6,092 bases of DNA from an uncultured Saprospiraceae bacterium (GTDB lineage Bacteria; Bacteroidota; Bacteroidia; Chitinophagales; Saprospiraceae). Position numbers and translations under genes: made by a program. Within the stretch, counting starts at the first letter, position 1, and the number at the start of each line of letters is the position of its first letter. The notes beneath the pieces were generated by a model. The model searched no databases. It saw only the letters and a program-made list of their open reading frames with translations, and had not been told where the DNA came from. Positions 1 through 6,092 of this stretch are shown in pieces. Location of the stretch: positions 1 to 6,092 of the forward strand of contig CALHKJ010000103.1 in NCBI GenBank assembly GCA_938033975.1, read 5' to 3'.

Positions 1-1699
1 GAATAATCATGTGATTTCACACAATTACTTTGGTTACAGACCATTGTTGGGTTCAAATGGAGGAGAGACTTTGAGAGTAGGCACGAGCCATTATTCTCTT
101 TCAAATTCAAATACCGTTGTTGAAAATAATTATTTCGAAAGATGTGGTGGCGAGCTTGAAATTATCTCGAGTAAATCATGTCAGAATACTTTTAGGAATA
201 ACTGCTTTTACGAATGCCAGGGTACTTTGACTATGCGTCATGGAAATGAAACCTTGGTAGAGAATAATTATTTCTTTGGAAATCGTAGACCGAATACCGG
301 CGGCATCAGAGTAATTAATGAGACCCAAACAGTTAGAAATAACTATATGGAAGGTCTTACAGGTAGTCGTTTTAAAGGTTCGCTTGTTGTCATGAATGGA
401 GTACCAAATTCTCCATTGAATAGATATTTCCAAGTTAAAGATTCGGATGTTAGTAATAATATAATTAAAGATTGTGATCACAGACAGTTATGTGCAGGTA
501 GTGATGAAGAAAGGTCAGCTACACCGATTAATACAAGCTTCAGTAACAATCTTTTTCTACATGAATCAGCGGATAAGATCTTTACTATTTATGATGATGT
601 GAGCGGAATTGATTTTGATAAAAATGTATTGGGTTCAAATCTTAATTTTCCTAATGATGGGAAATCTGACATCGAAAGAGGTTTTGAAAAGAAAAAGGTA
701 GCTCTTAAAGAGGGAGAATATAATTATAAGAACGGGAATGATGTTGTTGGACCAAACACAAAAAATCCAATGCCATCAGCATCAAATACTGGAGTGAATT
801 GGTACCCAAAGAAAGATTATCTCATCAATTTTAGAACTGGTAAAACCATTAAAGTAGCGCCGGGAGAAAATACAATTTTTGAAGCGATGAAAGATGCTGA
901 AGAGGGTGATATTCTAGAATTGTCTGGTGGGGATTATCATATGACAAGGACTGTATTTGTGGACAAGACAGTTACCATTCGTGCAAAAGAAGGTGTGGAA
1001 AAGCCTGTTGTTACTTTTGAGCGATCACCTTTATTATCTATTGAAAATGAAGGCTCTTTGGAGCTTGAAAATATTCGTGTAAGCGGAAAAGAATCTGCTG
1101 ATTATTCAGGTAATGCTGTTGTAAGAACAAGCAGATATTCGATGATCAACAATTATAAGTTTTTTGTGCGGTCTTGTGAAATTGAAGACTTAGATGTGAA
1201 TCATAGTTTCAATTTTTTAAAGGTTTATAAAAACACATTCGCTGACTCTATTATCATAGAGAATACAAACTTTACAAACATTACAGGGCATGTAATGAAC
1301 ATGGATAAAGAAATTGATGATATAGGAATTTATAATGTGGAAGATGTAGTGATTAACAATTGTAAATTTAAAGATATCGGTGGTAGTGCTATGAAGCTTT
1401 ATAGAGGTGGAAGAGATGAGAGTACTTTTGGTCCGAGAGTGTGGTTGAGTAATACTGATCTAGAAAATGTAGGTCATGACAAAAGAAATAAAAATGATTC
1501 GGCGCTTCATATTCATGGGGTTCAACATGCAGAGTTTGATAATTTGAATATTACAAATTCCAAGAAGATTCATATGCATCTTGTTGTTGGTGAGCCTGTC
1601 ATCAAATTGAATAATTTGAAGCTTGTAAATAGCGAAGAGATATATTCTAATAGTACTGAGTATTCATCATCTAATATTACAGTAGAAGGAAATGAATAG
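1..1699 (+). CDS. PL6 family alginate lyase, 5' partial
   Basis: Polysaccharide lyase family 6 (chondroitinase B-like right-handed beta-helix), cutting alginate by calcium-assisted beta-elimination. The frame is open to the left edge (codons from base 2 read N-N-H before the GTG at 11), so the GTG is an internal Val codon and the true start lies outside. Numbering from that codon, the block NGGETLRVG (16-24), Glu48 and Glu50, KSCQN (55-59) and RHGN (76-79) carry the family signature. Lys55 and Arg76 are the expected Bronsted base and acid; Asn16, Glu48 and Glu50 the expected Ca2+ ligands. Their spacings equal those I recall for the Glaciecola enzyme AlyGC (Lys220/Arg241; Asn181, Glu213, Glu215), implying about 165 residues missing. 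Rungs of the helix show as repeated NN-aromatic motifs. After a linker (about 245-268) a second beta-helix domain fills 270-562, as in two-domain PL6 enzymes. Location cannot be judged without the N-terminus. Alginate specificity, as against chondroitin/dermatan, rests mainly on the neighbours. Confidence 0.93.
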   Translation, partial: NNHVISHNYFGYRPLLGSNGGETLRVGTSHYSLSNSNTVVENNYFERCGGELEIISSKSCQNTFRNNCFYECQGTLTMRHGNETLVENNYFFGNRRPNTGGIRVINETQTVRNNYMEGLTGSRFKGSLVVMNGVPNSPLNRYFQVKDSDVSNNIIKDCDHRQLCAGSDEERSATPINTSFSNNLFLHESADKIFTIYDDVSGIDFDKNVLGSNLNFPNDGKSDIERGFEKKKVALKEGEYNYKNGNDVVGPNTKNPMPSASNTGVNWYPKKDYLINFRTGKTIKVAPGENTIFEAMKDAEEGDILELSGGDYHMTRTVFVDKTVTIRAKEGVEKPVVTFERSPLLSIENEGSLELENIRVSGKESADYSGNAVVRTSRYSMINNYKFFVRSCEIEDLDVNHSFNFLKVYKNTFADSIIIENTNFTNITGHVMNMDKEIDDIGIYNVEDVVINNCKFKDIGGSAMKLYRGGRDESTFGPRVWLSNTDLENVGHDKRNKNDSALHIHGVQHAEFDNLNITNSKKIHMHLVVGEPVIKLNNLKLVNSEEIYSNSTEYSSSNITVEGNE

Positions 1700-1751
1700 C
1701 AGTATAGTTTTCATATTGACCCTTTGTCTTTTGAGTACTTGTTTGGAGGCT
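1692..1751 (+). other. Signal peptide of the PL17 lyase
   Basis: Residues 1-20 are a short polar start, a hydrophobic core (IVFILTLCLL) and a small-residue end (STCLEA), followed by Gln21. Cleavage before Gln21 fits signal peptidase I and the common Bacteroidota pattern of a mature N-terminal Gln. Cys17 in LLSTC resembles a lipobox, but Thr at the -1 position is atypical, so a lipoprotein is possible but not favoured. The export route to the periplasm is an inference; the n-region lacks a Lys or Arg, which is slightly unusual. Confidence 0.7.
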
Positions 1752-3926
1752 CAGCGACCTTGTCTGACCTTAACTGAAGAGGGAGTTGCAAAGGTGCAGG
1801 AAGGGATAGGAATTTCTGCTCTTTTTGATACTAAACTAGAAAGTATCAAGAAGGAGGTGGATCAACAGATAGAGCTAGGTTTTGATGTCCCTATTCCAAA
1901 AGATATGGCTGGAGGATATACGCATGAGCGACATAAATTTAATTATAAGCTGATGCACAAGGCTGGTAATTTGTATCAATTTACTGGCGATGAAAAGTAT
2001 GCAAAGTTTGTTAAGGATATGCTTTTTGTTTATGCAGAAATGTATCCAACACTTCCTGTCCATCCGACTCAAAGATCGTATGCTACAGGCAAAATATTCT
2101 GGCAATGTTTGAATGATGCCAATTGGTTGGTATTCACAAGTCAGGCATATGATTGTATATATAATTATTTAAGTGCTGATGATAGAAAAGTGTTGGAGAA
2201 GGACCTTTTTATTCCTTTTGCAAATTTCTTGTCGGAAGATAATCCAAGGTTTTTTAACCGAATACATAATCATAGTACTTGGGCTAATGCTGCTGTTGGA
2301 TTGATGGCATTGGCAATGAAAAATGATGAATTATTGGAAAAAGCACTCTATGGTTTAAAAGATGATGGGATCAATCCTTATGAATTGGATAATGATGGAG
2401 GATATATAAAGAAGGAAGGAGTATATCAGGCAGGCTTTCTGGCACAACTTGATTATTCATTTTCTCCAGAGGGATATTTTTCTGAGGGACCATACTATCA
2501 ACGATATGCTATTTTTCCTTTTTTAGTTTTTAGCCATGCATTGGAGAATAATAAACCAGAGCTAAAAATATTTGAGTATAGGGATAACATTTTGCAAAAG
2601 GCAACTATGGCCTTGTTGCATTTGACAGATCCGCAAGGAAATTTCTTTGCCATTAATGATGCGCAGAAAGGAATGAATTTTAGATCATATGAATTGGTGA
2701 CAGCGGTTGATCTTATGTATTCAATAAGTGGAGATGATCTATTGCTTGATTGGGCAGCTGCTCAAAACGATATTGCATTTAATGAGACAGGTTTTATAAT
2801 GTCTGAGAGTTTGAAAGATTATAGTCCTAAATCAATTGGGAAAAAATCTGTGTTTTTCGGTGATGGAGTTGATGGTGATGAGGGAGGTATAGCAGTTATG
2901 AGAATAGATGATAGCGAAGCATTGTTTAAATTTTCAGCACAAGGAATGGGGCATGGTCATTTTGATCGACTTTCTTATTCGTTGTTTGATGATGGTGGCG
3001 AGGTCTTGCAAGATTATGGTGCTGTGCGATGGGTAAATTTGGATCAAAAAGGAGGTGGAAGATATCTTCCTGAGAATAAAACTTTTGGGAAACAAACGGT
3101 TGGACATAATACGATTGTGGTGAATCAAAAATCACAATATGAATCGAGTGTAAAGAAGGCAGAAGAGCATCATCCAGAATTATATTATTTGGATTTGGAG
3201 AGTAGTCAAGGAGTCAATATGGTGAGTGCGGTAGAAAATAATGCTTACGCAAATGTGGATATGCACAGAACAGTAATCATGTATGCAGATCCAGCTTTTG
3301 TCAATCCTTTACTGATTGATATTTTTTCTGTGAAATCTGATGAAGCTTCAGACTTTGATTTGCCATTTTGGTATCAGGGACATTTTATGAAAAGTAGTTT
3401 TGATTGCGAGAAGAATGGTTCAAGTTTGACTCCGTTGGGCGAGGATCATGGGTATCAGCACATATGGAAAGAGTCCTCATGTAAAGTTGAGGATGAAGAA
3501 TATAGTTTCAACTGGTTTGCCAACGAAAAGTTTTATACAATTACAGGGGCTACGGAAAAAGGAGACGAGATAATAATGGGTCGATCTGGTGCCAATGATC
3601 CGAATTTCAACTTACGAAGTGATCCAGTATTGATTCATAGAAAAAGTGGTAGAGAATCAGCTACATATTTTAATGTTATAGAGTCACATGGTAAGTATAG
3701 TAGACTAACAGAGATACCTAATCAACCATTTGGTCAAATTGAAGAAATGAGTGTTGATTATGCGGATGAAAGATATGTTGTGTGTTCTTTTGCAAATACT
3801 GAAAATATTTGGCAGATTTATTTTTCTTTGCAGGACAATGGTCCAAAGAGTATTCATAAAATCACGGTAAACGGAAGTCCTATAACATGGGACGGGGTAT
3901 ATAAAATTGTAAAATCAAAAAAGTAA
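1692..3926 (+). CDS. PL17 family oligo-alginate lyase (exolytic)
   Basis: Exolytic lyase that releases unsaturated monouronate (spontaneously or enzymatically opened to DEH) from alginate oligosaccharides. The protein has 744 residues, close to the 736 of Saccharophagus Alg17c. It has a signal sequence (1-20), an N-terminal alpha/alpha-barrel (about 40-370) and a C-terminal heparinase II/III-like beta-sheet domain (about 385-740). Active-site pieces are all present: Asn193-His194 in IHNHSTW, Tyr269 in EGPYYQRYA, Tyr458 in GGRYLP. A zinc site is predicted from His423 (GHGHFD), Asp441 (QDYG) and His472 (VGHNT). The 18- and 31-residue zinc-ligand spacings match those I recall for Alg17c (His415, Asp433, His464), and Tyr450 there falls on Tyr458. 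The ATG at 1692 is chosen because it opens directly onto the signal peptide; it overlaps the PL6 stop by 8 bases, with AGAAGGA just upstream but too close to be an ideal ribosome site. Periplasmic or membrane-anchored location is inferred. PL15 is less likely given these motifs. Confidence 0.95.
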   Translation: MNSSIVFILTLCLLSTCLEAQRPCLTLTEEGVAKVQEGIGISALFDTKLESIKKEVDQQIELGFDVPIPKDMAGGYTHERHKFNYKLMHKAGNLYQFTGDEKYAKFVKDMLFVYAEMYPTLPVHPTQRSYATGKIFWQCLNDANWLVFTSQAYDCIYNYLSADDRKVLEKDLFIPFANFLSEDNPRFFNRIHNHSTWANAAVGLMALAMKNDELLEKALYGLKDDGINPYELDNDGGYIKKEGVYQAGFLAQLDYSFSPEGYFSEGPYYQRYAIFPFLVFSHALENNKPELKIFEYRDNILQKATMALLHLTDPQGNFFAINDAQKGMNFRSYELVTAVDLMYSISGDDLLLDWAAAQNDIAFNETGFIMSESLKDYSPKSIGKKSVFFGDGVDGDEGGIAVMRIDDSEALFKFSAQGMGHGHFDRLSYSLFDDGGEVLQDYGAVRWVNLDQKGGGRYLPENKTFGKQTVGHNTIVVNQKSQYESSVKKAEEHHPELYYLDLESSQGVNMVSAVENNAYANVDMHRTVIMYADPAFVNPLLIDIFSVKSDEASDFDLPFWYQGHFMKSSFDCEKNGSSLTPLGEDHGYQHIWKESSCKVEDEEYSFNWFANEKFYTITGATEKGDEIIMGRSGANDPNFNLRSDPVLIHRKSGRESATYFNVIESHGKYSRLTEIPNQPFGQIEEMSVDYADERYVVCSFANTENIWQIYFSLQDNGPKSIHKITVNGSPITWDGVYKIVKSKK

Positions 3927-3931
3927 TACAA

Positions 3932-4330
3932 ATGAGTTTTAAAAGTCACGATGAAATAAAAGCAACCAAAGCTTATTGGATAGACGAGGAGACGGAGTGG
4001 GAGCCTGTACAAGAAGGTTTGTCAAGACAAATCATGGGTTATGATGGAAAAATTATGTTGGTAAAAGCAAAATTTGAAGTTGGAGCAGTGGGTAATTTGC
4101 ATAAGCATTATCACTCTCAAGTTACCTATGTAGAAAGTGGTGAGTTTGAAATGACAATCGGTGATGATGTTCGTATTATAAAGCATGGGGACTCTTATTA
4201 TATTCCGCCTCACGTAATGCATGGCTGTGTTTGTAGAAAGCCAGGAATATTGGTTGATATTTTTAGTCCTGCAAGAGAAGACTTTTTAGGGCATGAACAA
4301 TTAGATTTAGAATCATGGCCACAACAATAG
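3932..4330 (+). CDS. kdgF: KdgF-like cupin, unsaturated uronate linearisation
   Basis: Small single-domain cupin of 132 residues, without signal peptide, so cytoplasmic. KdgF proteins convert 4,5-unsaturated monouronates from pectin or alginate lyases into linear ketonised sugars (DKI or DEH), feeding the reductase that follows. The first cupin motif is GNLHKHYHSQVTYVESGEFE (54-73), with His57, His59 and Gln63 as metal ligands; Gln in place of the usual cupin Glu is characteristic of KdgF. The second motif, GDSYYIPPHVMHG (86-98), supplies His97. The C-terminal VDIFSPAREDFL (108-119) has Asp109, Phe111 and Arg115 in the D-x-F-x3-R pattern of the KdgF active site. The N-terminus is some 15-20 residues longer than in the shortest family members. 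It starts 5 bases after the PL17 stop, with an A-rich leader, and its end overlaps the transporter start by 16 bases. Without the neighbours it could be called only a cupin; with them KdgF is strongly favoured. Confidence 0.9.
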   Translation: MSFKSHDEIKATKAYWIDEETEWEPVQEGLSRQIMGYDGKIMLVKAKFEVGAVGNLHKHYHSQVTYVESGEFEMTIGDDVRIIKHGDSYYIPPHVMHGCVCRKPGILVDIFSPAREDFLGHEQLDLESWPQQ

Positions 4331-5613
4331 GAGGAACAAAAGTAGGTGGATTAAGGTGGTGGATTATCGGGTTGATATTCTTAGCTACCGTAATCAATTA
4401 TATTGACAGAACTGCATTTGCCTTGCTTTGGCCTGATATGGGTGCGGATTTGGGTATGGATAATACTGACTATGCATTGATGTTAAACATATTTATGTTT
4501 ACTTATGCATTTAGTAAATTCTTCTCTGGTAAGCTATATGATATTATAGGTACTCGACTTGGATTTGTTGTATCTATTGTTGTTTGGTCAGTAGCTGCTG
4601 GTTTTCACGCATTGGCAAGAGGTCTTGTATCCTTATCATTGGTTCGTGGATTGCTAGGACTTGGTGAAGCAGGGCTTTGGCCCGGTGCTGTAAAAAATAA
4701 TGGGGAATGGTTTCCTGTAAAACAACGGGCACTTGCGCAGGGTATATTTAATTCTGGTGCATCAATTGGAAATGTAATTGCACCGGTTGTGATTGTATGG
4801 CTCTATGCTCAATTTGGCTGGAAATCTACTTACATTATTTTAGGAGCTGTTGGATTGTTGTGGGTTATTCCTTGGTTTATATTCAACAAGGCAAAACCTG
4901 AAAACCATCCTTGGATTACTGACGCTGAGAAAGATATGATTCTTAATGATAGAATTGAGAACAATGATGTGGCAGATGATGATGCCAAGAGTTTGAGTGT
5001 AGGAGAAATCCTTAGTCACAAAGAACCATGGGGTATTTTGTTATGTAGATTTTTTATTGAACCAATATGGTGGTTCTTTGCAGGTTGGATGCCAATCTAC
5101 TTGAATTCAAAATTTGGCTTGAGCATAGAAGAGATTGGAAATACCATGTGGATTTCTTACTTAATGGCTGCAGCTGGTGGAATTTTAGGGGGCATATTTA
5201 CCGAAAGGTTGATAAAAAACACCAATGTAAATACAGGAAGAAAAGGAAGTATCATTGTAGGAGCCTTATTGATCATTATTGGTTTTGTTGGTATCATTAC
5301 GATGGTAAACGATTCGAATTTCATGCTCTTTATCTATCTTGCGGGGGTAGTACTATTTGGCTTCCAGTTTGCAATTGGAAACATACAAACTTTATCTAGT
5401 GATTTATTTAAAGGACCGTCTGTAGGAACTTTAGCTGGAATGGCTGGAATGGTTGCTGGATTTTCTCCAATGATCATGAATTGGTTTGTAGGTAGAATAA
5501 CTGAAGGAGGATCATATACTCCTGCATTAATAGTAATTACCGCATCGGTAGTATTAGCTGTACTGGCTATACTTGTGTTAATAAGAAAAGTACAATTAGT
5601 AGAATTAAAATAA
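4315..5613 (+). CDS. MFS uronate transporter, ExuT-like
   Basis: Major facilitator superfamily permease of 432 residues, of the anion:cation symporter (ACS) family that includes hexuronate (ExuT) and galactonate transporters. Twelve membrane helices can be read, at about 15-37, 52-72, 82-101, 104-125, 145-166, 172-191, 238-263, 275-297, 311-332, 336-355, 367-392 and 400-424, with a charged cytoplasmic loop (192-237) between halves. Family marks are NYIDR (28-32) in helix 1, the motif-A variant GKLYDIIGTRLG (72-83), and RGLLGLGEAGLWPG (111-124) running into EWFP (131-134). By context it should import the unsaturated monouronate or DEH made by the PL17 enzyme, probably with protons or Na+; this substrate is an inference. 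The ATG at 4315 lies inside the last codons of the cupin gene in another frame and gives a normal N-terminus just before helix 1, so translational coupling to the cupin is likely. Confidence 0.92.
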   Translation: MATTIGGTKVGGLRWWIIGLIFLATVINYIDRTAFALLWPDMGADLGMDNTDYALMLNIFMFTYAFSKFFSGKLYDIIGTRLGFVVSIVVWSVAAGFHALARGLVSLSLVRGLLGLGEAGLWPGAVKNNGEWFPVKQRALAQGIFNSGASIGNVIAPVVIVWLYAQFGWKSTYIILGAVGLLWVIPWFIFNKAKPENHPWITDAEKDMILNDRIENNDVADDDAKSLSVGEILSHKEPWGILLCRFFIEPIWWFFAGWMPIYLNSKFGLSIEEIGNTMWISYLMAAAGGILGGIFTERLIKNTNVNTGRKGSIIVGALLIIIGFVGIITMVNDSNFMLFIYLAGVVLFGFQFAIGNIQTLSSDLFKGPSVGTLAGMAGMVAGFSPMIMNWFVGRITEGGSYTPALIVITASVVLAVLAILVLIRKVQLVELK

Positions 5614-5646
5614 ATTTAAAACAAAACATAAAACAAAAAGTAGATT
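5614..5646. other. A-rich intergenic leader before the SDR gene
   Basis: This 33-base gap is the longest non-coding stretch in the window. It is almost all A and T with scattered C, repeating the pattern (T/C)AAAAC, and has no GC-rich hairpin, so no intrinsic terminator. No Shine-Dalgarno sequence is present. A-rich unstructured leaders commonly help translation start in Bacteroidota, which is the likeliest role. Read-through from the transporter gene is expected. Confidence 0.5.
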
Positions 5647-6092
5647 ATGAACAAAGGAAGAATAGCAATTGTAACTGGTGCCACTGGAGGTATTGGATTG
5701 GAAGTAGCAAAGAGATTAGGGAAAGATGGTTACACAGTTGTTGTAAATGGTATTAATCATGAGGAAGGAGCTGCTAAAGTTGCAGAGCTTGTTGCTGATG
5801 GTTACGATGCAGAGTATTGTGGATTTGATGTAACTGATGAAGAAGCAGTAACATCGAACATCAAAAAAATTGGTGAGAAGTATGGAAGAATCGATGTACT
5901 TGTAAATAATGCAGGTGGACTTGGTGGAAGATCAAGATTTGAAGAAATGACAACTGAGTTTTTCAGAAAGGTTATGGCTTTGAACTTGGATTCCGTATTC
6001 TTTGCTTCAAGAGCAGCTATACCTTACTTAAAGAAAGGAGAGCATCCATCAATCATCAACTATACATCTAATGCAGGATGGAATGCTGGTGG
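5647..6092 (+). CDS. SDR oxidoreductase, likely DEH reductase, 3' partial
   Basis: Classical short-chain dehydrogenase/reductase; the window holds 148 codons plus two bases of an expected 250 or so. The Rossmann fold is clear: TGATGGIG (10-17) is the dinucleotide-binding glycine motif, DVT (61-63) and NNAG (87-90) are the next conserved blocks, Asn113 in ALNLDS is the structural Asn, and Ser141 in INYTSNAG is the catalytic Ser. The YxxxK pair lies past the right edge. The second beta-strand ends VVVNG (31-35), lacking the acidic residue that marks strict NAD specificity, so cofactor choice is open. In alginate clusters an SDR at this place reduces DEH to 2-keto-3-deoxygluconate; KduD-like or FabG-like activity cannot be excluded by sequence alone. 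The ATG at 5647 is the only start that includes the first beta-strand (GRIAIVTG). Placed 33 bases after the transporter, it probably shares the transcript. Confidence 0.9.
   Translation, partial: MNKGRIAIVTGATGGIGLEVAKRLGKDGYTVVVNGINHEEGAAKVAELVADGYDAEYCGFDVTDEEAVTSNIKKIGEKYGRIDVLVNNAGGLGGRSRFEEMTTEFFRKVMALNLDSVFFASRAAIPYLKKGEHPSIINYTSNAGWNAG

Noticed and set aside
11..13. GTG at 11 as the start of the PL6 gene
   Set aside because: The frame continues to the left edge, and starting here would remove about 165 residues of the beta-helix before the conserved NGGE block.
176..481. Minus-strand open frame of 101 codons inside the PL6 gene
   Set aside because: It lies opposite a clearly conserved coding region, has no recognisable motif or leader, and its composition looks like reverse-complemented Asn/Phe codons.
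1875..2105. Minus-strand frame inside PL17, with similar ones at 2926-3135 and in the cupin gene at 4022-4222
   Set aside because: All are opposite catalytic-motif coding sequence and encode low-complexity, unrecognisable peptides.
3590..3926. Possible T9SS sorting domain at the PL17 C-terminus
   Set aside because: The end of the protein belongs to the lyase beta-sheet domain and shows no Gly-rich, Lys-terminated sorting motif; the final KSKK is too little to support it.
5067..5399. Plus-strand open frame of 110 codons in another frame of the transporter gene
   Set aside because: The transporter frame has continuous membrane helices through here; the alternative product is rich in Trp, Cys, His and Lys with no domain, typical of a frame shadow.
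5611..5618. TAAATTTA as a Bacteroidota -7 promoter element (TAnnTTTG) before the SDR gene
   Set aside because: The final G is missing and no TTG lies 19-21 bases upstream; the sequence is explained by general AT-richness around a stop codon.

Overview
The window is a stretch of an alginate-utilisation gene cluster. It holds five consecutive plus-strand genes with almost no space between them: a family PL6 alginate lyase (5' end cut off by the window), a family PL17 oligo-alginate lyase, a KdgF-type cupin, an MFS uronate transporter of the ExuT/anion:cation symporter type, and a short-chain dehydrogenase (3' end cut off). Enzyme families were assigned by reading conserved active-site motifs and their spacing. 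No database search was run.

Organism: the DNA is AT-rich, start sites are preceded by A-rich stretches more than by well-placed Shine-Dalgarno sequences, and the order PL6-PL17-KdgF-MFS-SDR is the one known from alginolytic marine Bacteroidota. A marine member of that phylum is the best guess. Genus cannot be read from the window.

Layout: bases 1-1699 carry the PL6 enzyme (catalytic beta-helix, linker, second beta-helix). Bases 1692-3926 carry the PL17 enzyme with an N-terminal signal sequence, overlapping the previous gene by 8 bases. Bases 3932-4330 carry the cupin after a 5-base gap. Bases 4315-5613 carry the transporter, overlapping the cupin by 16 bases. After a 33-base A-rich gap the SDR starts at 5647 and runs off the right edge. 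No internal terminator or promoter is visible, so the five genes probably form one transcript.

How they work together (inference from known families): the PL6 lyase cuts alginate by beta-elimination. The exported PL17 enzyme trims the oligosaccharides to unsaturated monouronate. The MFS protein carries the monomer over the inner membrane. Cytoplasmic KdgF converts the unsaturated ring sugar to linear DEH (4-deoxy-L-erythro-5-hexoseulose uronate). The SDR reduces DEH to 2-keto-3-deoxygluconate. The kinase and aldolase (KdgK, KdgA/Eda) and the SusC/SusD pair expected for such a cluster are not in the window.

Nothing here points to a previously undescribed system. The window is a well-preserved example of a known pathway, and the points worth a second look are details of the individual proteins and of how the genes are packed.
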